A stretch of DNA of 64,000 nucleotides from Sipunculus nudus (taxonomy: Eukaryota > Annelida > Sipuncula > Golfingiida > Sipunculidae), in contig CM049312.1 in NCBI GenBank assembly GCA_026874595.1, positions 53,137,429 to 53,201,428 of the forward strand, read 5' to 3'. The first letter of the stretch is position 1; every line of letters starts with the position of its first letter. Positions 25,985 through 38,100 of the stretch are shown piece by piece. The translations under genes were made by a program, and so were the position numbers. Below the pieces are notes generated by a model that worked only from the letters and a program-made list of their open reading frames with translations, made no database searches and had not been told where the DNA came from.

Positions 25985-27045
25985 TGTATCCGCCAAAACG
26001 AAGTTTTGCGGATACTATGTTTTTGACGGGGTTCCGCCGCCGCCGCCGCAGCGTTCGTTTCCGGAGAACTCCTCTGAGACTACTGGACCGATTTTTCCGA
26101 ACTTACACCAAAGATCAGGTCACATGTGAACTGGTGCCTAACCAATTTGCATTGACCTCTGACCTTTCCTCTCTGCCCAGCGTCCATTTGTGCGTCTGTT
26201 TCCACACATAAACCCTCATATCTCGGGAACCGTTTGACCGATCAGAAATTTTTTTATACAAATGTAGCCCTTAGATAGCTTTAAAACATACACAAACAAG
26301 GGACCCATGGGTCACGTCGCTCTGCTGAATTTTGGAAAATATTAGTTACTGCAAAATATTTTATTTCTTATGATTTTTTTCATGTATATTACCATTTGAA
26401 AAGCTAAGTGAAAATGGCCCAGCTTAAATGAAACTCTGTAAATTATAGAATAATGAACATGAGCTAAAGCATACGGACTGTGTAATAAATGAAACCTTTA
26501 GCCTGAAACCATTTAGTGATGCACCAAGGGAAAAAATGGGCCTACGGTAAGTGTCATATAAAAGTTCCATTTCATAAACAAATAATGTGTGAAGGTAATT
26601 AAGTTTTCAAAAGTTAAATATATGGCCATATGATTTAAAAATTAATCCCACAAAGTTTGACCAATATTCCTAATTTAAAAAACTAGGTTTAACAGTGTTA
26701 TTCACACCTAGGCCCCACCAACTTTAAGAGATATGAATGAAATGCTACAAAGTATTTATATCTTCTTAAATCTTGTCAGTTAGCACTTATATTAGGTCCT
26801 CATATTTTACCATATTTGAATATTAGGATCAAATTCCTGAACATTTTTTTCTTAAAAAAAAAATCAAAATTGTTCAAGTCTCAACAAAAAGAATTTTTTT
26901 AACATTAAAATTATAAGCTTTGTCTTGTATATTAGTCCTGTGTATCGAAGCGGTGGGTCAGGGTCTCTGTTGTTACTGTTCATCGCTGAAAAAATGTGAA
27001 ATTATAAGATTCATCTTGTTTAGAGTACAGGTCTGTCAGCAGAAT

Positions 27046-27080
<35 letters not shown>

Positions 27081-28557
27081 ACATAGGAACTATATAGAGG
27101 AATATTTATGGTAAATATGAGGAAAAACAGATGAGTGGTTTCGATATTAGGCAGTCCTGAAATGTGAAAATAGGTTTTTAATAAAAAATTGAGTTTTTTC
27201 CTTAATTTCTCAAACGAACGAAGTCGCAAAGACCTAGTTTTCGGCTTGGTAGGAGATCTTGTGGACATCTAACATTATGCCGAATTTTGGATTCCTAGGT
27301 CTTACGTTTTCAAAACGTGCCACATCTACGGACGGACGGACGGACGGACAGACGGATGACGGACAATGGACCACGAATATAGCTCAGATAACTTTTAGTC
27401 AACTGAGCTAAAAATGGTGGCGCCACCTGCAACCATGTTTGCACAGTGTCCATCTGTGTTCATCTGCTTTGGGTTAAAATAACTCATACCTCTGCAGTGA
27501 ATTGACTAATTCACCTGAAATTTGGCATGCGTATACATCCTGGATAGCTTTCTTGATTTTTGACAGGGGCGCCACCTACATTCACGTTCACACTGCAGAC
27601 ATCCAAGCTCATATCTCGGGAAATGTTTGACCGATCAGGACAAAATTTTGCATGTGTAAGATCTCACATAGCTCTTTCTAATATGCAAAACTGGTGGCGC
27701 CACCTGCAACCATTTTTGCACAGCGTCCGTCTGTTTGTCTGCCGTGGGATAATATCACTCATATCTCGGCAGTGGTTTGACATATCTGCCTAAAACTTTG
27801 CAGTTTTATACATCCTGGATAGCTTTCTTGATTTTATTACAGGTGGCGCCACCTACATTCTAGTTTACGCTGCAGCCATCCAAGCTCATATCTCGGGAAC
27901 CGTTTGACCGATTGGGCCAAAATTTTGCATGTGTATGGATCTCACATAGGTCTTTATCATACACAAAACTGGAGGGGCCACCTGCAACCATTTTTGCACA
28001 ACATCTGTCTGTTTGTCTGCCGTGGGCTAAAATCACTCATATCTCTGTAGTTGTTTGACATAACTGCCTAACATTTTGCAGGTTTGTACAACTTAGACAG
28101 CTTTCTTGATTTTATGACAGTTGGCGCCACCTACATTCTAGTTTACGCTGCAGACATCCGAGCTCATATCTCGGGAACCATTTGACCGATTGGGCCAAAA
28201 TTGTGACGTGTTTAGATCTCACATAGGTCTTTATCAAACACAAAACTGGAGGGGCCGCCTGGAACCATTCTTGCACAGCGTCTGTCTGTTTGTCTGCCGT
28301 GGGCTAAAATCACTAATGTACATGTAGTGGTTTGACTTTTCTGCCTAAAATTTCGCATATGTATACAACTTGGACAGCTTTCTGGATTTATGGTAGGTGG
28401 CACAACCTACATACACATTTAGGCTGCAGACATCCATGCTAATATGCCACACACCTCACTCGATTTCCCCTTGCCACTCAATCCATGCCTCACTTCACCC
28501 ATTCCACTCTGATTTTGGCGGATACACGTAGTCGCTTGTTGACTACCCGTATTCTAG
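25985..28557 (+). mobile_element. Family A element (copy A2), inserted in C1 and itself split by C2
   Basis: The 5' end TGTATCCGCCAAAACGAAG and GCC repeats match copy A1. The 3' end shows TTTTGGCGGATACA, the hairpin GTAGTCGCTTGTTGACTAC, CCGTATT and terminal CTAG at 28554-28557. Palindrome modules occur at 27416, 27693 and 27842 with decayed ones to 28396. A 1,116-bp insertion (26296-27411) interrupts it; without that the element is about 1.46 kb. Confidence 0.8.
26296..27411 (-). mobile_element. Family C element (copy C2) nested inside A2
   Basis: On the minus strand it runs from TTAGCTCAGTTGAC at 27411 to GGGTCCCTTGT at 26296. The left flank ...ACATACACAA and right flank AAATGGTGG rejoin to the exact family A text 'acatacacaaaaatggtgg', so the insertion added bases between two A residues (T and T on the element strand). 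It contains a run of 32 G at 27046-27077 and a GTCC-repeat tract near its 5' end (27330-27352), as in C1. No coding potential. Confidence 0.85.
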
Positions 28558-29149
28558 ATTTAAAGTTTATGCATTTTTTCTCTATTTTTGAAATATATAA
28601 ATACAAACACAATCTTGGCCTGTTGGTTAATCTGTTTGATGATTCAGTTGAATGGGTATATACTACCATTCTGATGATAAAATTTCCTTTTGCGAATCTC
28701 TTCCCAGTCAGCTGAGCGTCATGACCCATGGGTCACTTGTTGAAATAGTATAGGTTAACGTACAGACGGCGGACGCCACACCATCGCATTAGCTCACAGG
28801 TTCGCTAAAAATTACTACAGATGCATATTGAATGCAAAATTATAATACAGATACATCTCACTGATGGCAAAATCTTGAATTGAGTATGGATACCTATTAT
28901 TTATAATCCCTGTAAAGCCGTCTTTATATACCCACAGTGACCTGTATACCTGTGATTGTAAACATTGCCTGGCATGAGGAATATCTAATATCATAAATCT
29001 ACATTTTTTAAAAGCTTTTAAAAAAATTCTTTTCAATATTAACCACAGATAACCTGAAATCTAAATGTCAAGAGGCATGAAGTAATGGATGCTGATAAAC
29101 TGGTGCCAGGCTAGATGTATCTGCTTCGCACAGCTAACATATATGGTAA

Positions 29150-30145
29150 AATCACTCAATCTTTATAATTCAGCCAAAATTCATTCTTTGGAACCATAAA
29201 AGACAATTATTATAAGAATTATTCAGGGGATTATTCTTGTACAATATTAAACAAATTGGCCTCAGTGGCGTCAGTCATAAAACGTTTTGCAGGTTTATAA
29301 CTCATTAGGAAAATACAGCAAAATGGCTAAGTTAAGCTTTCCATAACTCAGCCAAAAATCACTGAACCTAAACCATTTGAACAAACTTGAATTATCAACA
29401 TCTTAGGATAATTAATGTTTGAGATTTAAGAATTTGGCCCATTGGTTTTTGAGAAGAACATCTTTGTAGCCACTGAGCTAAAATGGGCTGTTACGGCATA
29501 TGACTGAATTCAGCTTCCCATAACTCAGCAAAAAGTCACAGAACTGAGGTCATTTGAACAAATTTCAGAAAGCACTTCCCTAGGATCATTTCTGTGCAAT
29601 ATTAAACAATTTGGCCATATGGTTTCAGAGAAGAAGTTTTTTGTAGCCCTCAGTATGATATGGACACTGATGACCCCTGTACAATAAAGGCCGACGCAGG
29701 TGGCGCCACCAATACCTCAATTTCAGATATGACTCATGACCAACATTGGCATAAAATTTGGTGATGATAGCTCCAGCCGTTTCTGAGATTGTAATTTCAG
29801 TATGTTTTTTTTGGCAGTTGACAAAGTTCAACTTCCTGTAACTTGGCCAAAAATCACCAAACTTAAAACCATTTGATCAAACTTGAGAAAGATTGTTCCA
29901 GGAATCATTTCTGTAAAATACTGAACAATTTGGCTGAACAGTTTCGGAGAAGAAGATTTTTAAAGCTTTTTTTAGCTTTATCTAAGAAAATGCAGTTACC
30001 AAAAAAAATAAGCAAAATTTTTTTAGATGACTAATTTTTTGCATAAATTTTCGTGATGCAAACTCTTGCCGTTTTCAAGATAGTACGGGTTAACGTACAG
30101 ATGATGCCACACCATCACATAAGCTCACAGGTTCGCTAAAAATAG
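29150..30145 (+). mobile_element. Family D repeat array, copy D2 (uninterrupted)
   Basis: Same units as copy D1 ('aactcagccaaaaatcac', 'catttgaacaaa', 'ttggccatatggtttcag') with GGTGGCGCCACC at 29699 and the same right end 'agctcacaggttcgctaaaa'. It serves as the empty site for the insertion in D1. The left boundary is approximate. Confidence 0.6.
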
Positions 30146-32190
30146 ATCCAATTTAAAAAATGTGTAAACTACTGGACAGTGAACAATTTATCAAAAAGTC
30201 AACCAATGATCATGGTTATAATATACATCTCATGTTCACAAACTGATTACCTGCTTCAATTTTAACATAAGGAAATGCATGGAAATGCATGTTTTGGTCA
30301 CAAAATATTATTTGCAACAATTTCTTACACATCAATACAAACCAATCATGTCAACCAGCCATGACTTTATCTCCATTTGATATTATTTTAAATTTTTACC
30401 TTCAAGGTGAACTTCAGCTGAATGTACCGACTGCAGTGGGTGGACAACTCACAATTTGGCTAAAAACTGTAGAACACGTAAAAGTTTGGTGCCTTTATCT
30501 GGAAAGTCCCCATCCTAATAAAATATTGACCTAAGCCACCTCACTCTAGTAAGTTGGCCTTGTACAGGTCTGTTGTCATCTATTCCCGTTACTGGAGGGT
30601 TATAGGATTTCCAATGGCCTCAGCAGGAAAAGCTGTTTGGGTCAGCTGTATTGGAAAGGGACTGCTGTGTTCCATAGGCAGCAAAGTTCTGCCAAGCCAC
30701 AGCAGGCATCTGTCACATCTAGATTTAATGGATACAGTGGCCAACATCCTAGAAGCATTGAGGTAAAGAGCTTACGGGATGCCTATCTCCATCACTGAAG
30801 AGCATGTGAAAGTGTGTATTATAGTTTAAGAGAAATTAATACAACAGGCAAAGAAAAGTGGGAAAATAATAGATAAAAGCCTAGAGACAGCTGGAAGGTT
30901 AATAGGACAGGTTACGTTAACTACACTTTCATATTAAGTACATCAGCTGCCAGACCACTTTGAAACCAACAGAACACATTCTGATCCAGCATACATTCAA
31001 CAGACTGGTCACACTTCCGACAGAGCTCTCTCTTATTGTTAAGAGTAAATCCTGAAAGTCCCTTTCAGCTTTAATAGGTACACACAATTTCAGAAACATG
31101 TCAGATTTTTCATGTATCCTGCAATGTAGTGCAAAAGATGTTGGTGACCCATGGGGCAAACCATTACAAGCCAACAGAAATTCTACCCTGCTGATACAAA
31201 AATAACTATTAGCTATTAGTTTTTGAATATACAAACTGTTCGTATTTAAACCATATCTTACAATTCTGACAAAATAACTTACCCCAAATTTTAACTGTAT
31301 GCCCAATTCAAAGTCCATAGTCCAAGCAATTGTAAAATCTGCCCATTCTAATGGCATATGAGTGGTCCCTACTAACTAGCTGTCTTACATTCCAGTTAGC
31401 TCAGATGTATATGTTGAATAGAACAGATAAAGACAAATATTAACTAGTCAGTTTTACTGATGTTATTGGAAAGATTTACATAATAAAGCAAGACAGTACA
31501 ATGAAACAAAAACAAAATTTTACATTTACAAGTGATTTCTATGACCAAGTTTCTCTGATCCCAGATAAATGTTATATATGTAAAGCGCTATATATAAATA
31601 CTTATTTTGGTCATGTTGCTAACCAAATCAGCCTAATGGTTGTGAGCACTTTCAGGGCTACCAACTGTGTCCCTCTCTGTGACACAGGCCATGTAACAAC
31701 CTCCTGGCTGACGGAGTCATTCTGTCTATGTGAAATTATGTTATATTAAACCAGATGCATTACAGAATCCTGAGATAAATACAGAACCTGATCAGCACTT
31801 AATAAAAGCAATAACTGTGATAAATGATATCAAAATTCTTATGTTAAAATATTACATTCATTTGTTTGAAAAGAAAATTCAGAGAAAAGAAAAAAGTTTG
31901 TATCGTTGAACAAAAGTAGTCCACAGCTCAATCAATCCTGAGAACGCTCCAAGTCTGAATCCACAATGATGAAAAACATGATCTGATGACACTGTTCAAA
32001 TTAACTTGTTCTCAATGTTTCTAAAGGAAAATTACAAGAAATGCCTTTCCATCTTGGAAAATAATCTGTGGACTGGTGCTTAATAATCTTGATGGATACT
32101 GCATTAGATAAACACAGGTAGTATATCTGCTGAAGATAAAAATCCTCATAATAAGCACATTCTTATCAGTCATGTATCTCTGGAAGCAGC
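30146..32190. other. Region downstream of RPA1; 3' UTR and spacer
   Basis: Holds the RPA1 3' UTR for some distance left of 32190, without a clear minus-strand AATAAA close by. A 142-codon minus-strand ORF at 30929-31357 is the longest frame here, but it matches no family and shows no splice or start context. Confidence 0.35.
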
Positions 32191-35100
32191 CTACGCTGCC
32201 AACAACGTGTCTATTTCACTGATAAGTTTCTGGTTGTAATCCTTCCAGTCAACAGGAGTGGCCTGCACACACACCGTCTTCAGTCTGCTCTCATCCTGAA
32301 ACAATAGTTGTTAAAAATTTGTAATAAGTCAAATGTAAATACCAGAGCTGTCATGCATGATTTAACATAACAGTATAAAATTGTTTCGGAATATATGATC
32401 TTCAGATGACATGTAGTATTGAGACTAAATATCAACTGAGAACTATTGTATTCATTACAGTTCTGATGTAAACCATATCAACCCAGCTAGAAGGTTCAAC
32501 ACATAACTTACAGAAAAGAACAATAAACCACCTAAGAGAATAATACCATGAAAAAAAATCACGTAACTTACAGTGAAGATATGTCACAATGTACTAAACA
32601 TTACACCAACATTAAACATAAACACCTTATATTCACACTTAACTATTAACACTGTAGTTAAACCACATCAAACTACTTACACAGTGGTTGTACACATCAA
32701 ACAACTTACATTGTATGTTTCCATTTTTGCTCTGAATTTGAAGATGTAAGACCTGAAGTTGGCATCTGAGAACAAGTTATCAAATCTTACTTCATCCTGT
32801 AAAATTAAAAAAAAATATATAAATAAAAATATATATATATATATACACACATAAACTGAAAATGAATGACAGTCCAAAATCTATCTTAGTGCCATCAACA
32901 CTAGGTAAAGACAAAGACAATGTAATCTGAAACCTATTGTCTTTAAAACTGTCCTTCAAAGTCCTTTGATAAATAAAGCATAACTCCATCTTTCAATGTT
33001 TAAAAGAAAATGTAATATGGAAATAGGGTACTGACCATAACTGATTACTGTATTAATTCATAGCTGCATAGATCAAAGATTTTCTTTAAATAAACAAGGA
33101 ACCTCAAAATTGTAATGGGTATCCAGTTTGTTACGGTAACAATAATAAATATAAAACACTGGAAGCAAATGTAAATTTTCATATCTTCTGGATAAATGTC
33201 AGAAGACTGTCATCTTTTGCTGTTACAAGTTTCTGTCAAATAAACTGTTTAAAAGAGAACTTGCCGTAAGATTTTCTGATTTCAAATGTGACAGATAATT
33301 TTCTTCACAGGTACCCTGGAAGATTTTAATCATTTCCAGGTTTACAGGACAATTTCCTGATTTAAACAGTAACTGAGATTTTCTTAATTCCTGTGGTGAC
33401 ATGAATTACCCCCCCCCCCCCCAATATCCTAGATGACTTGTAGAAAAGACTTTTTTTAATACCTTGGTGACCAGTACTCTTTACACTTTTCTGTGACACT
33501 ATGCAAGACTTTCTGGTTTACTGATTGACTGTTTACATTGCTCACCTGTTCTCTCAGTGAACCTATTTCATCTGCTGATTTGCCAAGTATCATTTCTGCA
33601 GTGTCTTGGAAACAAGTAACCCACTGGTTTTCTGTGTGGTCAGCAAGGTTGGCCTGAAAAACATGAACATTCTTTGGTGTATTTTCTGGTTCACAAATTA
33701 TATCAACAACTTTATAATCAGTGATCTCTTAAGCAGCACCTTATTGACATTTGAAGATTTAATTCACCTCAGATGAGTGTGGCTAGTTGATTGTTATGAC
33801 TTACAATACATCAGTAGATTTGCATCAGGCTCATGTGGCAGAGTGTGTATAAAGTAACAAGAAAGCAGTCACACTGCACACCAGCACACTTTTTATATTT
33901 ACTCAAGAAAAACCTTTTAGTTCAACTGAATAATTGCATCACAGATCAGTTCTGCTCACAAAAACAAAGGCGGGTCCAATTAAGTCAGACCTGTATAAAT
34001 TGCAGATAGGGGGGATTTTCTTCCTGTCCTAGTTCCCCATATATTAGTAAATGATGATGGTCTCAAGTGCATGATATGGTAAAGAATCCTTCAAACAAAC
34101 ATATGGTCTTCTGGATTACCTGTCAATGTTAATTTGTTGTTCTCTAGATGTTATCCTACCAAAGCTAATAATGTACTCAAATTAGTTCATGATAATTTGA
34201 GTAAATCTGCCACAAGACAAACCAACAGCAACAACAATAAAATATGTGCTGGCAGAGGTATAATTAGAATCACCCCAGGTTAGGCTGGCTGTTTGGATGA
34301 CACAAAGATCAGCACTCAATAACTATAATAATCATTGACAAGATCGCAACAAAACAAACCAGAAAATCACAATACTCACTGAAAGAATCATTCTCCATTT
34401 GTAGTTAGGGTATTCTCTATTACATTTCTCACATCGGTAAGACCCATTTCCTTGGTCGATCACCTTTTTGTTGCATTCAGTAGATGGACAGGCCTGTTAA
34501 GGGCAATAGAAAATATGTGGAATCTTTAGATGTACTCTTCACTTCATGTTAAGACAACAAACATTCATGGTGTTTATGTTCACATATTCACCACTACAGT
34601 ACATGTATCATCTTCTTGTAGGTGTTTTGTGTTTTTATGTGTTATAGGCTTGTAGCCCTTGGTCAAGGTGTACATGGATGGTCTTAGATTTATACTTTAA
34701 TCCATTGCAGTCTTCTGAGATTGTTTATAAAGTCGCAGAGTTATTGGTTCAGGATGGGTGAAAATGAACAGGCTAGGCAAAACAGTCATAATCCATCCTT
34801 ATATCTGTCACATCTCTGTCATTTTAAGGTGTGCCATCTCACAAAATGCTCGGTGAAAGAATCACTGAGCATCCTCAGCCTGGACAAGTTGAATGTTCAT
34901 ACACCTGTTCTTCCACTGAATGTTTGCACATGTATAAAACCCCTTTTTTTGTACAGTTTTAAATAAACAAAACATCATAAATATGGGATGACATTTTGTC
35001 CATCATAAACTAAAGAGAATATATTATGAATTTTAGAACAAAATCAGATTACCCATGGATCCTGAGACTTCCAATGGTTATGTACATATACATAAATGTA

Positions 35101-38100
35101 CGAAAAGAATCTAATCTAAGTTCTGCTTTTGTCAAAATTCTTTTTCAAATATACATGCTACAAAGTCCCTCCCAAGTATACAAAGCCCCTACCTGCAAAA
35201 GGTGAGTAAACTGGACATAGGTAAAGGTTTCATGCAATTTAAATTACTTATTGGTTTTTGCAGCATATAATTAGGATTTTAGTTATTGCATATCCAATTA
35301 ATCTGCCCATTTCCTTATCATTTTCAGTATTGCCGGGTCTTTAGAAACCCTATGGGCTTCCATGTTTAACCCTTTACTGTTTGTATTTGGTTGTCACAAA
35401 ACACCCCCCTTACTGTTCAGATTAATTCTAGGTTTCTCACACCTTCAGTTTTGACACACTGTACATTAATGTTATGAATGATAATGGGATCAATTTTTGG
35501 TGGATCCTTATGAAATTTTTAACACATATTACAGAGATACCAAGCAAGAGGTTAATCACTTAACCAATCATAAATTTCACATATATCTATTAGTAGAACC
35601 AGGTAAATTAGGTAAGTTCAGGTAAGTATATTGTCTTTATTGTTTTAGCATATTTGTACATGAATGTCTAAAGTATATCCCAGTGAAGACATTGTAGAAT
35701 TTAGGAACAATAAGGGAATTATCATCCGCCGGTACCTGGTGTAGTGTCATGGAAGATCTAGGTAAAACAGGTTAATGAAATATGATTAAGGTTATTTAAT
35801 TTATTATAGGTTGGGAGTTCTGAAATAAATTAGACAAAACAATATATGATTTGTTCAAAGAAATTTATAAAAAAAATAAACTTGTATATTTGACATGAAA
35901 TATCATGTTGATTTAAATAAGGGTAACTTGCAATTGCCTACCTGTTCAGGTATGAAGAACTAATTAAGACCAGGTGAACTTCAAAGAAAGGTGATAAAAA
36001 AATGTAAACTGACAGATTTATCCATCAAATATGTATAAAACCCTATGAAAGTAGCCAGAAGTCCACCAGAATAGTAAAATCTAACATTTATATATGTATT
36101 TCAACCTTTGTAATGTTAACTTAGATCGTTTTGGTACTCCCGGTAAAGCGTGTATTTCCCGTTTTGTCGCCCGGTGACAGTTCTTTTCGGGGAATCCCCG
36201 TGGAATTGCATGATGGTTAACAGTGTCTAAACGATGTCAGACGTCTTTTTTTATCTTAAGACATAATAAACATTCTCGAATTTCATTGAACATCTTTTCA
36301 TATTTATTTTGTTCAAAACATATTCTGAGATTTGTCAAAGCACGAGGTCTATCAAGCGGCAAGTCCGACTGCCGCCATCTTGAAAATTTGTGACATCGCT
36401 CGACGTTCATAACAGGCATCATAAACACAGAAAATGGCTTTAGGAATGAGAAATATTCAAATTTTAAGTACAAAATGATAATAATTTAGACAGATATCAA
36501 TCTTTTGTGGAAGTTTTATATGAGTTATTGTCGTAACAACCGGGCACGGTCAGTTGAAACATTGCGCTTGTTGGCGAACCTTGTGTCACTTGCCGACTCA
36601 TTTCAACCAATCGGCTTGCCAACAGAGTCCTAATTAGAATTTAAATAATATTCACGAGAAATTCCCATGTGAATAAATAAAAAAATATCAACTTTACGGT
36701 AGGGGTTTCCCTGAACCATATGGCAATGTGTTCAATGGCGTGGCATAGATATTTAACGCAAATAATTAGCAGGGAAAATTGCATTAGGACGGTGAGTCCA
36801 TCGTGCGTTATGGTGGCTTATGAATACAGCGTATTAGTTTTGTGACGGGCGTCCAGGGGGCGTCCCAAACAGCAACCGGTTAATAACTAGATATTTCTCT
36901 AGTATCCCCAGACAATTAACCCCTCCCCCCAGCTTTGAAGAATAGGATACTGATGGGTTCTTTTCAAATTTGACCTAGCCATTAATGAGATGCATCAAAC
37001 TTGTGGGTCTGGTGACTGTACCTCAAATTCTTACAAAGTTATTCCGTTTAAACATCATTTTAGCAAGAAAAACAACATAAGGTGGCGCCACCTGTCTTCT
37101 GCAGAAAACAATGCTATCAAAGATTTTATGTCAATTTGATTTTTGGACCAATCCATGCATCCCTCAGTGAGATATAAAGTTAACATCATTTCAGCGTTAT
37201 TGCCTCTGTGACTTCGAAAAATGCATCAAGGTCATCCATATTCGAACTTGGCCTAGCCCTTGATAAGATGCATCTAAACTGTAGGTTTGGTGACTGTACT
37301 ACAAATTCTTTTTGAGTTATTGCCCTTATATAATTTTAGCATAAACGCTGCTGTGACCCTGAAAAATGCATCAAGGTAATCCATGTTTGGACCTGACCTA
37401 GTCGTTGATAAGATGCATCAAACCTGTGGGTTTGGTGACTGTACCTCAAATACTTACAAAGTTATTGCGTTAACATCATTTTAACAAGAAATCGACACAA
37501 GGTGGTGCCACCTGTCTTCTGCAAAAGACAAAGCTATCCAAGATCTTCGGTCAATATGATTTTTGGATAATTCAATGTATCCCTTACTGAGATATTAAAG
37601 ATTTTGTGTGAATTTCACCAAATATGGGAATATTCAAGGTCAAGGCCACTCTCATAGGAAAGGTCATCACCCCAATTTAAAACTAGAATATGGGTAGTCT
37701 ACAAGCAACTATGTGTATCCACCTAAATCAGAGTGGAACGGGTGAAGTGAGGCATTGATTGAGTGGCAAGGGGAAATAGAGTGTTGCATATTAGCATGGA
37801 TGTCTGCAGCCAAATTGTGTATGTAGGGTGCCCCCCCCCCCACCACAAAATTTAGAAAGCCGTCCAAGTTGTATACATATGCAAAATTTAAGGCAGATAA
37901 GTCAAACCACTACATGTATATGAGTGATTTTAGCCCGTGGCAGACAAACAGATGGACATGAGCAAAAATGGTTGCAGGTGGCGTCACCAGTTTTGCGTAT
38001 AATAAAGAGCTATGTGAGAACTATACACATGCAAAACTTTGGCCCAATCGGTCAAACGGTTCCCAAGATATGAGCTTGGATTTCTGCTGCATAAACTAGA

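Larger units (their letters stand above)
25034..28740 (+). mobile_element. Family C rolling-circle-like element (copy C1), hosts A2
   Basis: Starts TTAGCTCATCTGACTGAAAG, whose inner arms (AGCTCA...TGAGCT) form a 5' hairpin, followed by ATCAC and a GTCC-repeat tract at 25080-25110. Ends with the hairpin GACCCATGGGTC then ACTTGT at 28740. Both flanks join cleanly to the empty family D site, between two T residues. Internal modules carry GGTGGCGCCACC at 25376 and 25712. A family A element is inserted at 25985-28557. No protein is encoded. Confidence 0.75.
24000..28815 (+). mobile_element. Family D repeat array, copy D1, split by nested insertions
   Basis: Tandem diverged units containing 'taattcggccaaaattcgcc', 'catttgaacaaacttgagag' and 'gaacaatttggcttaccg' with GGTGGCGCCACC at 24679. 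The array reads up to 25033 (AGCTCCAGTCGTAT) and resumes at 28741 (TGAAATAG...GGTTAACGTACAG) to end 'agctcacaggttcgctaaaa' at about 28806. The uninterrupted copy at 29150-30145 shows the same sequence joined, which proves that 25034-28740 is an insertion. The left limit is uncertain. Confidence 0.6.
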
